Source of the DNA: Bacteroides sp.
GTDB taxonomy: Bacteria; Bacteroidota; Bacteroidia; Bacteroidales; Muribaculaceae
NCBI GenBank assembly: GCA_023666905.1
Contig: JAMPBC010000001.1
Span: forward strand, 106,137-170,136
Reading direction: 5' to 3'
Length of the DNA stretch: 64,000 bases
Below, in pieces: positions 1-9,114 of this stretch. Each line of letters starts with the position of its first letter. The stretch's first letter is position 1. Under the pieces are notes generated by a model. The model was not told the DNA's origin. It worked only from the letters and a program-made list of their open reading frames with translations, and ran no database searches. The translations under genes and the position numbers were made by a program.

Positions 1-42
1 AACGGATGTCATTCCGATTTTCTTTCCTAATAATCCTGGCAT
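1..42 (-). CDS. rplC: 50S ribosomal protein L3, N-terminal fragment (runs off the window)
   Basis: Read on the minus strand, an ATG at 42-40 opens a frame encoding MPGLLGKKIGMTSV before the window ends. This is the characteristic start of ribosomal protein L3 in Bacteroidetes. It lies 67 bases after the rpsJ stop, which is the expected S10-operon order (rpsJ then rplC). Only 14 residues are visible, so the call rests on this short match and on synteny. Confidence 0.85.
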   Translation of the reverse strand, partial: MPGLLGKKIGMTSV

Positions 43-109
43 TTCTCTAAGTTTTAAATAATAGTTTTCTTTGTTTTGTCTTTGTTAAATGCTTACGGGC
101 GGTGCGGGA

Positions 110-415
110 TTACACCTTGATTTCAACGTCAACTCCGCTGGGAAGCTCAAGTTTCATCAGCGCGTCCACGGTTTTGGCTGTGGAGTTGTAGATGTCGATG
201 AGGCGCTTGAAGCTTGAGAGCTGGAATTGTTCACGCGACTTTTTGTTGACGAAGGTCGAGCGGTTGACGGTGAAGATGCGTTTGTGAGTGGGCAGAGGGA
301 TGGGACCGCTGATTACGGCGCCGGTGCTCTTTACAGTCTTCACAATCTTTTCGGCTGACTTGTCGACCAAGTCATGATCGTAAGATTTAAGTTTGATTCT
401 GATTTTTTGGCTCAT
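110..415 (-). CDS. rpsJ: 30S ribosomal protein S10
   Basis: S10 is part of the head of the small ribosomal subunit and also serves as transcription factor NusE. The 101-residue product has the normal family length and typical S10 stretches: an [14 protein letters not shown] start, a GPIPLPT loop and a [10 protein letters not shown] end. It follows fusA by 22 bases and precedes rplC, so the str and S10 operons appear to be joined here with no tuf between them, as is usual in Bacteroidetes. Confidence 0.98.
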   Translation of the reverse strand: MSQKIRIKLKSYDHDLVDKSAEKIVKTVKSTGAVISGPIPLPTHKRIFTVNRSTFVNKKSREQFQLSSFKRLIDIYNSTAKTVDALMKLELPSGVDVEIKV

Positions 416-437
416 ATTGTGTTGAATGAAAGTTATT

Positions 438-2564
438 TTACTTCAAAAGATCAACTCGGCCCTGACATTCGGTGAGCACGTTGCGGGCAATCGAGTTGCT
501 CACCTCGGCGTAGTGGCTGAACGACATGGTTGATGTGGCACGACCTGAGGTGATTGTGCGCAGGGCGGTTACGTAACCGAACATTTCGGCAAGAGGTGCT
601 TTGGCTTTAACAACGCGGGCGCCGGAGCGGCTTGTTTCCATGCCTTCAACCTGGCCACGACGTTTGTTAAGGTCGGAAATAACGTCGCCCATGCTTTCCT
701 CGGGGGTTACGACTTCAATTTTCATGATGGGCTCAAGCAGCACGGGGCTGGCTTTTTCCGATGCTTTCTTGAAGGCCTGGATGGCGCAAAGCTCGAATGA
801 AAGCTGGTCGGAGTCAACCGGGTGGAACGAACCGTCAATCACGGTTACCTTAAGGCGCTCAACGGGATAACCGGCGAGCACACCGTTCTTCATTGCGGTC
901 TGGAAGCCTTTCTGAATGGAGGGGATATATTCCTTGGGAATGTTACCACCTTTCACTTCGTCAACAAACTGGAGGCTGCCTTCGAAGTTTTCATCGGCAG
1001 GCTCTACGCGCACAATGATGTCGGCGAATTTACCGCGACCACCGGTTTGCTTCTTGAACACTTCGCGGAGTTCAACGGGAGCGGTGATGGCTTCTTTGTA
1101 GCTAACCTGAGGACGACCCTGATTACATTCCACTTTAAATTCGCGTTTCAGGCGGTCAATGATAATGTCGAGGTGAAGCTCACCCATACCGGAGATAACT
1201 GTCTGGCCGGTTTCTTCGTTGGTTTGAACGCGGAAGGTGGGGTCTTCTTCGGCAAGTTTCTGGAGGCCGACGCCAAGTTTGTCAAGGTCTTTCTGGGTTT
1301 TGGGCTCAACGGCGATACCGATCACGGGATCGGGGAAGTCCATAGCTTCGAGCACGATAGGGGCGTCTTCGGCACAGAGTGTGTCGCCGGTGCGGATGTC
1401 TTTGAAACCTACGCCGGCACCAATATCGCCGCAACCAATCATTTCCTTGGCGTTCTGCTTGTTCGAGTGCATCTGGAACAGACGTGACACGCGTTCTTTC
1501 TTACCTGAGCGTGCGTTGAGCACGTAGCTGCCGGCAACCACGTCGCCGGAGTAAACGCGGAAGAATGTGAGACGTCCCACATAGGGGTCTGTTGCAATTT
1601 TGAATGCGAGGGCACACATGGGTGCTTCGGTCGACGGTTCGCGAACCTCAACTTCGTCGGGGTTCTCGGGGTTGTGGCCTTCGACTGCACCGGCGTCAAC
1701 GGGGCTGGGCAGATAAGCGCAGACGTTGTTGAGCAGGGGCTGCACGCCTTTATTCTTGAATGAAGAGCCGCAAGTCATGGGCACGATGCCCATTGCAAGT
1801 GTGGCTTTGCGGATGGCGGTGCGGATTTCATCTTCGGTGATGGTTGAAGGATCGTCGAAGTATTTTTCCATGATGGCGTCGTCGAATTCGGCGATTTTCT
1901 CAAGCATCTTGTCGCGCCATTCTTCGGCTTCGGCTACGAGGTTTGCAGGAATTTCCTCAAGGTCGTAGTCGGCGCCCATTGATTCATCGTGCCAGAAAAT
2001 GGCTTTCATGGTGATGAGGTCAACGAGGCCTTTGAAGGTTTCTTCAGCACCGATGGGGATTTGGATGGGGCAGGGATTTGCACCGAGCACATCCTTTACC
2101 TGGCGCACTACTTCGAAGAAGTTGGCACCTGAACGGTCCATTTTGTTAACGTAACCGATGCGAGGCACGTTGTATTTGTCGGCCTGGCGCCATACCGTCT
2201 CTGACTGGGGTTCAACACCACCCACAGCGCAGAATGTGGCAACGGCACCGTCGAGCACACGGAGTGAACGTTCCACCTCAACGGTGAAGTCCACGTGTCC
2301 CGGGGTGTCGATAAGGTTGATTTTATACTTGTTGCCGTCATACTTCCAGAAAGCGGTTGTGGCGGCAGATGTGATGGTGATACCACGTTCCTGCTCCTGT
2401 TCCATCCAGTCCATGGTGGCGGCGCCGTCGTGTACTTCACCAATTTTATGAGTCAAACCCGTGTAGAATAGAATGCGCTCCGATGTGGTTGTTTTACCGG
2501 CATCGATGTGAGCCATAATACCAATGTTGCGGGTAAATTTAAGTTGTTCGTCAGCTTTAGACAT
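438..2564 (-). CDS. fusA: Translation elongation factor G
   Basis: EF-G is the GTPase that drives ribosomal translocation and, with RRF, ribosome recycling. The 708-residue protein shows the P-loop AHIDAGKT at residues 18-25, the switch II motif DTPGHVDF and the NKMDRSGA guanine-specificity loop, followed by the usual C-terminal domains (for example GGRGKFAD and MSFSHYAEV). Length is normal for EF-G. It lies between rpsG and rpsJ in the str operon, which supports its being the housekeeping copy rather than a paralogue. Confidence 0.98.
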   Translation of the reverse strand: MSKADEQLKFTRNIGIMAHIDAGKTTTSERILFYTGLTHKIGEVHDGAATMDWMEQEQERGITITSAATTAFWKYDGNKYKINLIDTPGHVDFTVEVERSLRVLDGAVATFCAVGGVEPQSETVWRQADKYNVPRIGYVNKMDRSGANFFEVVRQVKDVLGANPCPIQIPIGAEETFKGLVDLITMKAIFWHDESMGADYDLEEIPANLVAEAEEWRDKMLEKIAEFDDAIMEKYFDDPSTITEDEIRTAIRKATLAMGIVPMTCGSSFKNKGVQPLLNNVCAYLPSPVDAGAVEGHNPENPDEVEVREPSTEAPMCALAFKIATDPYVGRLTFFRVYSGDVVAGSYVLNARSGKKERVSRLFQMHSNKQNAKEMIGCGDIGAGVGFKDIRTGDTLCAEDAPIVLEAMDFPDPVIGIAVEPKTQKDLDKLGVGLQKLAEEDPTFRVQTNEETGQTVISGMGELHLDIIIDRLKREFKVECNQGRPQVSYKEAITAPVELREVFKKQTGGRGKFADIIVRVEPADENFEGSLQFVDEVKGGNIPKEYIPSIQKGFQTAMKNGVLAGYPVERLKVTVIDGSFHPVDSDQLSFELCAIQAFKKASEKASPVLLEPIMKIEVVTPEESMGDVISDLNKRRGQVEGMETSRSGARVVKAKAPLAEMFGYVTALRTITSGRATSTMSFSHYAEVSNSIARNVLTECQGRVDLLK

Positions 2565-2618
2565 TGTAGGTGATTACTGGTTTTGTCTTTGAGAATTCGT
2601 TTAGGTTTATCTGTGGGA

Positions 2619-3095
2619 TTAGAAGCGGAAGTGAGCGAATGCGCGGTTTGCTTCGGCCATCTTGTGCATATCCTCTTTGCGCTTGAATGCGCCACCCTGG
2701 TCGTTGTAGGCATCAACAATTTCAGCGGCGAGCTTGTCGGCCATTGTTTTGCCGCCACGCTTGCGGGCGTAAAGGATGAGGTTCTTCATAGATATTGACT
2801 CCTTGCGGTCGGGGCGGATTTCGGTAGGTACCTGGAAGGTGGCACCACCCACGCGACGTGACTTAACCTCCACCTGGGGAGTTACATTCTCAAGGGCTTT
2901 TTTCCAGATTTCAAGCGCTGTTTTTTCTTCGTTGGGAAGTTTGGCCTTCACGGTTTCGAGAGCGCTGTAGAAAATGGTGTAAGCTGTGTTCTTTTTGCCG
3001 TCGTACATCAGGTGATTAACGAACTTTGAAACTCTTACATCGTTGAAAACGGGATCAGGTAAAACGATCCGTTTTTTTGGTTTTGCCTTTCTCAT
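2619..3095 (-). CDS. rpsG: 30S ribosomal protein S7
   Basis: S7 nucleates assembly of the 30S head by binding the 3' domain of 16S rRNA. The 158-residue protein is of normal length and carries recognisable S7 sequence ([17 protein letters not shown] and [15 protein letters not shown], ending [10 protein letters not shown]). It lies between rpsL and fusA. The gap to rpsL is unusually long for this operon, about 240 bases. Confidence 0.98.
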   Translation of the reverse strand: MRKAKPKKRIVLPDPVFNDVRVSKFVNHLMYDGKKNTAYTIFYSALETVKAKLPNEEKTALEIWKKALENVTPQVEVKSRRVGGATFQVPTEIRPDRKESISMKNLILYARKRGGKTMADKLAAEIVDAYNDQGGAFKRKEDMHKMAEANRAFAHFRF

Positions 3096-3156
3096 TTTTT
3101 GTTTTGAGCGATTTTATCGTTTTTTGTTTGCTTGGTTGCTGCTTCTTTCATCTTCA

Positions 3157-3180
3157 ACGCGGGCCCTCCGGCTCACGCGT
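3157..3180 (-). other. Hairpin in the rpsL-rpsG spacer
   Basis: The 242-base rpsL-rpsG spacer holds no gene. It contains a GC-rich hairpin with outer arms ACGCG/CGCGT and an inner GCC/GGC pairing around GGAG. It could be an RNA-processing, S7-binding or attenuation element of the str operon transcript. This is inferred from base pairing only. Confidence 0.3.
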
Positions 3181-3337
3181 TTACTCAACCGATATGTTTT
3201 TTTTGTCGAATTAGCCTTCCAATAAATCAAAAAGCGAAGATTTGTTACTTCAGTTACTTTTCTCTTTATCCTGCTTCATGTTTAAAGCCCGAAGCCGGCA
3301 GGGCTGGTTTAGTGATTTGCAGTTCTTAAAGCGTTAA

Positions 3338-3721
3338 TTACTTTTTGGCTGCTTTGGGACGTTTGGCGCCATATTTCGAGCGACGCTGGGTGCGATCTTT
3401 CACACCGCTGGTGTCGAGTGTACCGCGAACAATGTGATAGCGAACACCGGGGAGGTCTTTAACACGACCGCCGCGCACCAATACGATTGAGTGCTCCTGG
3501 AGGTTGTGACCTTCACCGGGAATGTAGGAGTTCACTTCCTTGCCGTTGGTGAGGCGCACACGGGCCACCTTACGCATTGCCGAGTTAGGTTTCTTAGGGG
3601 TGGTGGTGTAGACGCGAACACACACGCCACGACGCTGAGGACAGCTGTCCAAAGCGGGCGACTTGCTCTTGTCTTCAAGAGCCACACGTCCTTTTCTTAC
3701 TAATTGCTGAATAGTAGGCAT
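3338..3721 (-). CDS. rpsL: 30S ribosomal protein S12
   Basis: S12 lies at the decoding centre and controls translational accuracy. The 127-residue product has the normal length. It keeps the conserved [18 protein letters not shown] and [15 protein letters not shown] segments, with lysines at the two positions where changes classically give streptomycin resistance, so it looks wild type. It is the first gene of the str operon and is preceded by a strong candidate promoter. Confidence 0.98.
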   Translation of the reverse strand: MPTIQQLVRKGRVALEDKSKSPALDSCPQRRGVCVRVYTTTPKKPNSAMRKVARVRLTNGKEVNSYIPGEGHNLQEHSIVLVRGGRVKDLPGVRYHIVRGTLDTSGVKDRTQRRSKYGAKRPKAAKK

Positions 3722-3879
3722 CTTAGTTCTTTTTGTTTACTTAATTCGATTAAATGTTTATTTTTTCTATAATTGATTCCTGTTTTCAGGGCCGCATTAT
3801 GCACAATTAAGGCAAACCATTGCTTTGCGGTTCAACCACTTAGCTTCCGGTTCGCACATAATTATGCCTAAAAGCGTTG

Positions 3880-3911
3880 CAAAATTACAATTTAATTTCC
3901 TATTTTCCAAA
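3880..3911 (-). promoter_or_regulatory. Promoter of the rpsL (str/S10) operon
   Basis: On the minus strand, TTTG (3911-3908), a 20-base spacer and TAATTTTG (3887-3880) match the Bacteroidetes -33 TTTG / -7 TAnnTTTG consensus. The nearest downstream gene is rpsL, which would have a 5' leader of about 150 bases. A leader of that length leaves room for ribosomal-protein feedback control, but no specific structure was resolved. Confidence 0.75.
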
Positions 3912-3962
3912 CATTTCCACTTTTTTTCGTGTTACAGCCGGAAGAATTTTCCCGGACCGGTG

Positions 3963-5726
3963 TCAGAACATGAGTCCGAGGGTAATGCCGAGCTTGTTGG
4001 GCTTGGCGTCGTAGTATTTCGAACCGTCCGAAAGGAATTTGGAACTCTTCAGCAAGCCCATTCCATAGACAAAGTTAATTTGCAAGGCCTTGATGCGGAA
4101 GCCCGCGCCAATTTCATAGTACATATTGAAAGCTCGCGGGGTGTCTTCATCAAATTCAACGTCTTCCGAGCCTGTTTCATCGCCATGGAATTTACCTTTA
4201 AGCGACACCCCATATTCAAACCCGGGTCCGGTGTTGATGTGGAAATCAAAATCGTTGACCGGGATGCGGAACATCAGATGCAAAGGCACGTACAGGTCGT
4301 ACTCCTCAAAACTAACGGATGTGCCGCCGGATATATCCACTTTGTCGGTCCAGAAATATTGCAGAAACAAGCCGGTGTTCAGCCCGAATCCGGAGCCGAA
4401 GTAGGGTTGATAGGCAATACCAGCCTGTATGCCGGACTGTTTGCCATCCTCGCCTAACCAGTCGCACGTGTGGGTACGCCCGTCGGGACCGCGAAAGCTG
4501 TACCAGCGCTGCAGATAGCTTGCGCTCAATCCCCAGGAGCGGCGCGGAAAGTCACGTTTGAAAAGATTGCTGTGTACGGTGCGTATAGGTAGCGTGGTGA
4601 GATAGAAAGGATCAGTGTTGCGGTCCACTTTCAGCGAAGAGTTTTTGGTCACCGATGCGCCTGTGGGCGTGGTGTAAGTGGTTCTGATTTTATAGTTGCC
4701 GTAAGGAAGCAGCACATCGGCGGGGGTATCGAAATAGTTCTGCAAGCCGTTGCGACGCGGGGTGCCGTCAGGGTTGGTGATGAACACCTGAGCATTCGAC
4801 ACCTGCCGGCCGTCATATTGCGCGGCGAAAGTCACGTTGAGCGACGGGGTGAACACCAGAGGCACCTCCGAGGTGGATGCGTCGACATTGAGCGGAAACG
4901 ATATGTTCACCCCATTTCCTCCAACGGCACGCACAATGTAAGTGCCGGAATGCAATTTGACATCGAGCGGAAGAGTGCCCACGCGCTTCTCATCGATGTA
5001 AAGGGTTCCTTTTTCGCGCGAGGTGAAGCTTACGTTGTATTCCTTTCGCAAATCGTAAATGAAGTTGGTGGAGCTCTGGTCAACCCTGATGCTCGAGGGA
5101 AATTTCAGCGGGTCCACCTCAACGCCTTGCGGCACAGTGAACACAATACTCTTTTCGCCGGTGGTCATGTCAGGAATATCCACCGGGGTATCACCGTAAT
5201 ATTTACCACCAATCTGCACACCAATTCCGTGAGGGTTGGTGTCCACATGGATGCCAAGGCGAAGTTTATTGTTTATTTCAAGAGTGTAGATTTTCTTAGA
5301 TTCAAGCGACACGCCGCGCACAATGGCCGAGCCGAGATTGCCGTCCTGCCTGTAGGTCAGGTCCACCTGACGCGAGCCGGTGGGGTCGACATAAGTCCAC
5401 ATTTCCATACCGTTGGGCGTGGTGACAAATTCGGTTTTCACCACATGAAAACCACCGGAGAGGCTCAGCGTCATGCGGTCGCGCACCTCTTCATCGGGCA
5501 CGTTCGAGAACACGGCGCGTATAAGAGCGGCCGGAACATCGCCGTTGGCATCGTCAGGCCAGTCGCGTATCAGTTCGTCAAGCATGTTGCGTCGGCCCAA
5601 ATCGGCTCCGGCATCCACGGCGTTGCTGTTTATTTGCCGGAACGAGCCTCCGACATATTCCATCTGAGCGTTTGCGGTCAGTGCGGCTGCAAACAGAATA
5701 AGAAATGTAATGATTGGTTTCATCAA
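3963..5726 (-). CDS. Exported protein with PEGA-like repeats and a C-terminal beta-barrel
   Basis: The 587-residue protein starts with a signal peptide of about 20 residues ending in ANAQ. Its middle holds at least two PEGA-like beta units (around YYGDTPVDIPD and KRVGTLPLDVKLHSGTY), a fold often seen in surface and cell-wall proteins. From about residue 400 it alternates aromatic and polar residues and ends in LGITLGLMF, typical of an outer-membrane barrel. Its start overlaps the stop of the 648-residue gene before it (ATGA), so the two are probably co-translated. The function is unknown; a surface-exposed outer-membrane protein is the best inference. Confidence 0.75.
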   Translation of the reverse strand: MMKPIITFLILFAAALTANAQMEYVGGSFRQINSNAVDAGADLGRRNMLDELIRDWPDDANGDVPAALIRAVFSNVPDEEVRDRMTLSLSGGFHVVKTEFVTTPNGMEMWTYVDPTGSRQVDLTYRQDGNLGSAIVRGVSLESKKIYTLEINNKLRLGIHVDTNPHGIGVQIGGKYYGDTPVDIPDMTTGEKSIVFTVPQGVEVDPLKFPSSIRVDQSSTNFIYDLRKEYNVSFTSREKGTLYIDEKRVGTLPLDVKLHSGTYIVRAVGGNGVNISFPLNVDASTSEVPLVFTPSLNVTFAAQYDGRQVSNAQVFITNPDGTPRRNGLQNYFDTPADVLLPYGNYKIRTTYTTPTGASVTKNSSLKVDRNTDPFYLTTLPIRTVHSNLFKRDFPRRSWGLSASYLQRWYSFRGPDGRTHTCDWLGEDGKQSGIQAGIAYQPYFGSGFGLNTGLFLQYFWTDKVDISGGTSVSFEEYDLYVPLHLMFRIPVNDFDFHINTGPGFEYGVSLKGKFHGDETGSEDVEFDEDTPRAFNMYYEIGAGFRIKALQINFVYGMGLLKSSKFLSDGSKYYDAKPNKLGITLGLMF

Positions 5727-7669
5727 TTAAAATTATAACGATCCATTATGTCATGTAAATCTATTTTCTCGGGAGTCCAGGTGCGCACAAGGATATACGG
5801 GTCGGCCTCATCAAGGTCAATCATCAGCGTGAGATAACCCACGTCGCTGTACCGGCTTGAGGAATATTTTTGCTTCAGTTCAATCCAGTACACGTTGTTT
5901 TTCACCGCTCCCTCGTGCCACTGTATTTCAGTATCCTCAAACACAATTTGAATAAAATTCTTGTTCGCGAAGTCGCTCTTCAAATATTTCAGATATTCAT
6001 CCTTGGTTCGCTTCACATAGCGCACACGGGGCTGGATTTTGGCTGCGTCAAGATACATTCCGCCATCGGTGCGCCGCGTTGTGGTGCGCTTTTTGCCGGC
6101 AGAAACCACCGACGCATTGATAATTATGGCATTTGAAGCAAAAATTTTGTCAATGTAGTCCAGGTCCTTCAGCGCAAAAGCCGTTTGATAATCCTCCATG
6201 AAGGTGAGCATGGCGTAACGGGCTTCCATGCTCCACATGTTGCGCCGGAAAATATCGTCTTCGGCACGGCTGCTCAGCGCATAGGCCAGACCGGTTATTT
6301 CACCGTCGGGCGAGAAGCGGAACACAATGTTTTCATTGCACCGGTGGCGACCTTTATAAGTTATTTGCACCGGAATGGAGCGGCCTATCACGTAGCCCGG
6401 GGCTTGTTCAATCCGCAAATCCTCATCGGCTACTCTGCGCACAGGCTTCACCGTGCCGCTCTCCATCATTCGTTTGAACGTGCGGAATGCCTCGGGGGTG
6501 AACAGCTGTTCCACCGAGTCATAATTCTTTTTCTCTATTGCTTGCTCCACAGTTCTGATTTTCCCGGCAAATTCAGCGGGGTCAACAACAGCCTCGGTAG
6601 CCACAAGCTTGCGCCGCGGGGCAATCTCAACTTTGGCCACAACCGGTGCTTGCGTAACTGTGGATGCCGCCACTGGTTCCGGTTTCGGCGGCTGCACAAC
6701 CTTGAAGTCGCTCACCGTGGCACCCTTCACCGAAACGTCATGTTCGGCCTGGCGGAACTGCCTTATGGAGTTGGCCTGGAAATAAGCTTCGAGTTCGGGG
6801 TCGAACAACCGTGCATCGTCGGTAAACGCATAGTCATACTTTATGGCAATGCGGTCAGTTGGCAGTTTGGGAAACTCCAGCGTGGCCTCGCCATTTTTCA
6901 CGTGCACACCGTCGACACGGCGCAATCCGGTGAAATATGACAGGTCAAGCCCGTTCACCGGCTGACCGTCAATGCTGAATTTCAGGTTAACGAGCACCGG
7001 ATTGGCATCGTTTTCGCGGAACTCCATGTTGCAGAGCTCAACATCAATGGCGTTGAGCAAGTTGCTTATTTTCGACTCGAGCCAGGGCTTTGCCTCTACC
7101 GGTGGTTCACCGTCGGATGGCTTGATTTTCAAGCTTGAGGAGTGAACGTCGCACAGACACAGCGCCCAATAATAATATTTCAGAGCATTGCTTATTTCAA
7201 GGCGTGCCTCCTGGGTCCGGCCGGTTTTTATCCACTCTCGGATTTTGTCGGAACGCTCGGCCGCCAGCCGCTTAAGCTCATCGCGGCTCATGTACTGCAT
7301 CACGCGATAAAGCTGCTCCTTTTTGTCGTAAGGAAACTCAATGGTTTCGGTGTTGGCCAGCGTTGTGAATGATGATATGCCGGTACGCGCCGAAATAGTG
7401 GCGCCCATATTGTTCTCCTCACCCTGAATATCGGTCCATACAACCGATTTTATGGATTGGCTCAATGCCGTCAGGGCGTTGGTGCGGGCCTCCTCGAGCG
7501 TGGAACCAGACCCTTCTCCATAATAATACTTATTGGCCGACGATTTTATGCGCATGGCCTCTTCATCGGCCAAGCTCTGTGCCGACAGTGGCAAAGCCAT
7601 GACAACCATTGCCACAGCCGCAACAATCCATCTTGCCATACGCGAAGCGGCAAGAAAGTTATCACTCAT
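5723..7669 (-). CDS. Exported protein with an LPP20-like N-terminal domain
   Basis: The 648-residue protein has a signal peptide (ending PLSAQ near residue 31). A domain around residues 50-150 contains GSTLEEARTNALTALSQSI, which resembles LPP20/FlgT-type domains of envelope proteins. A Pro/Ala/Val-rich linker near residues 325-350 leads to a C-terminal region with two NTF2-like stretches. It overlaps the genes on both sides by a few bases. The neighbouring PEGA-barrel protein and 213-residue exported protein suggest one envelope complex. No catalytic motif was recognised, and the precise role is unknown. Confidence 0.7.
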   Translation of the reverse strand: MSDNFLAASRMARWIVAAVAMVVMALPLSAQSLADEEAMRIKSSANKYYYGEGSGSTLEEARTNALTALSQSIKSVVWTDIQGEENNMGATISARTGISSFTTLANTETIEFPYDKKEQLYRVMQYMSRDELKRLAAERSDKIREWIKTGRTQEARLEISNALKYYYWALCLCDVHSSSLKIKPSDGEPPVEAKPWLESKISNLLNAIDVELCNMEFRENDANPVLVNLKFSIDGQPVNGLDLSYFTGLRRVDGVHVKNGEATLEFPKLPTDRIAIKYDYAFTDDARLFDPELEAYFQANSIRQFRQAEHDVSVKGATVSDFKVVQPPKPEPVAASTVTQAPVVAKVEIAPRRKLVATEAVVDPAEFAGKIRTVEQAIEKKNYDSVEQLFTPEAFRTFKRMMESGTVKPVRRVADEDLRIEQAPGYVIGRSIPVQITYKGRHRCNENIVFRFSPDGEITGLAYALSSRAEDDIFRRNMWSMEARYAMLTFMEDYQTAFALKDLDYIDKIFASNAIIINASVVSAGKKRTTTRRTDGGMYLDAAKIQPRVRYVKRTKDEYLKYLKSDFANKNFIQIVFEDTEIQWHEGAVKNNVYWIELKQKYSSSRYSDVGYLTLMIDLDEADPYILVRTWTPEKIDLHDIMDRYNFN

Positions 7670-8303
7670 TTACAAACTTTGAGATTTGATTGGCAATGTC
7701 GGTCGAGAGTTTCATGTATTCAGCTTCAGCGCGGAGTGCGCGGAGCTTGGTGGCACGGGCTGCTTCTTCATCAACTACATAGAAAGCTCTCACATCGTAG
7801 GTTCCGTTTTTATTCTTTTTGTAAAGCTCGATTGATTTGGTTATTTCACCGTTAAGCTCTTTGGCCACGCGGGCCTCATAGCCGGCTATGAGTGTTTGAC
7901 GCTGGTCAGCATCAAGAATCACGTCGCTGCCGTCAATGCGCTCCTTCAGAGCCATCTGGCTCTGCTCGGCGTATGCAGTAGAGGCGGCCATGCGGGCCAT
8001 GCGCGAGGCCGAGTTGAGGTTTTTGATGTCGTTGGCATTTCCCACATACTCGGTTCCGTTGCCACCGAAATCGGCCAGTTTAAGCAAATGTTTTTCAATC
8101 ATGAGTTGCAAATCACCGCTACCGTTGAGCTTCCAACCCTCCTTCTTAAGCTCTTTGGCCATGTTTTTGGCTTGTTTCTGAGCCTCTTTTTCAAAGCGCT
8201 GCATCTCTTTTTTGGTGTAGGAACCATCCTCGTTTCTCGCCTGCATGGTCACGGGGACTGCCATAATGGCAAAAGCCAAAATTATTTGAAGAAATGTTTT
8301 CAT
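7662..8303 (-). CDS. Exported hypothetical protein, helix-rich
   Basis: A 213-residue protein with a signal peptide (first 22 residues, ending MQARNE) followed by a Lys/Glu/Ala-rich, probably alpha-helical body with coiled-coil character (KKEMQRFEKEAQKQAKNMA). No known domain was recognised. It overlaps the next gene (648 residues) by 8 bases and follows the TSCPD gene by 12 bases, so it belongs to the envelope operon. It probably acts in the periplasm. Confidence 0.7.
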   Translation of the reverse strand: MKTFLQIILAFAIMAVPVTMQARNEDGSYTKKEMQRFEKEAQKQAKNMAKELKKEGWKLNGSGDLQLMIEKHLLKLADFGGNGTEYVGNANDIKNLNSASRMARMAASTAYAEQSQMALKERIDGSDVILDADQRQTLIAGYEARVAKELNGEITKSIELYKKNKNGTYDVRAFYVVDEEAARATKLRALRAEAEYMKLSTDIANQISKFVNE

Positions 8304-8315
8304 GATTTTATGTTT

Positions 8316-8570
8316 TTATTTGTTAATGATTTGTTTCAGTGCTTGAGCCAGCTGGTCGGGGCACGAGGTGGTTTTCACACCGCACTTCACACCCTCGAGG
8401 CGGTCAATAACGTCGGTCGCTTTCATTCCTTTCACCAGACGCCCGATGCCCTGGAGGTTTCCGTGGCATCCGCCGGCAAAACTCACCTCACCCACAGTGT
8501 CGGTTGCGGTATCGTAATCAATTTCTATAATCCGGGAACAGGTTCCGGAGGTCTTGTAAGTATGTTTCAT
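8316..8570 (-). CDS. TSCPD-domain protein (TIGR03905-like)
   Basis: An 84-residue protein containing TTSCPDQLA near its C-terminus and cysteines C11, C35, C63 and C70. This is the pattern of the small TSCPD family, which resembles the C-terminal extension of some ribonucleotide reductases. The four cysteines could bind a metal. The molecular function of the stand-alone family is not established. It lies in the middle of the minus-strand envelope operon without an obvious functional link. Confidence 0.85.
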   Translation of the reverse strand: MKHTYKTSGTCSRIIEIDYDTATDTVGEVSFAGGCHGNLQGIGRLVKGMKATDVIDRLEGVKCGVKTTSCPDQLAQALKQIINK

Positions 8571-8594
8571 GATTGGTTATTTTCTTTAATTGGT

Positions 8595-9107
8595 TCAATT
8601 CACGCCGGTCACAACCCATTTTGATGCACCGCGCCAAGGAAGCGTGGCGTAATATTTCTCGTAATGAAGCGTTACGGGTATTTTCTGCCCCTGATAACTT
8701 TGAAGTTTCATAGCCAGGGCTTCGTTTTCAATACTGAACTGCTCGGGGTGTGAATAAACTTGCGACGTGTCGGCAAGAGCTTCGGCCGAAACGGCTTGCG
8801 CCTCGAACGTTTTGAAAATAATGCCTCGCTTCTCCACATTCACCACATAGACACGCATAACGGCATCCTCGGCATAAGGGCTGCAATAGCGCAGATAAAA
8901 TGCCACGCCAAGCACAACCACACCTATTATAATGGTCCACGTCACAACCTTGCGGAAACGGTGGTGATGTTTCTTAGGCTCTTGCGAAGTCGCCACATCT
9001 GTTTGTCCGGGGGCGAAATCAATGGTTTTGCCTCCGGTTTCGGGCTGCGATGCAGCCGGTTTATCCTCTTCGTTAATGAAGTAGTCGGGTTTATCGTCGT
9101 CAAGCAT
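8595..9107 (-). CDS. Single-pass membrane protein of unknown function
   Basis: The ATG at 9107 (MLDDDKPDYFINE) is preferred to one at 9134, because the latter would overlap the flippase gene by 20 bases. The 170-residue product has an acidic, disordered cytosolic N-terminus, a basic stretch (KKHHHRFRK), one membrane helix (about residues 56-76) and an extracytoplasmic domain rich in Tyr and Val. No family was recognised. It directly follows the flippase-like gene and probably works in the envelope. Confidence 0.7.
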   Translation of the reverse strand: MLDDDKPDYFINEEDKPAASQPETGGKTIDFAPGQTDVATSQEPKKHHHRFRKVVTWTIIIGVVVLGVAFYLRYCSPYAEDAVMRVYVVNVEKRGIIFKTFEAQAVSAEALADTSQVYSHPEQFSIENEALAMKLQSYQGQKIPVTLHYEKYYATLPWRGASKWVVTGVN

Positions 9108-9114
9108 GATTACA

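Noticed and set aside
4818..5738. Plus-strand frame of about 306 codons opposite the PEGA-barrel gene
   Set aside because: It is the antisense image of a convincing secreted protein and is rich in histidine, arginine and valine as shadow frames often are.
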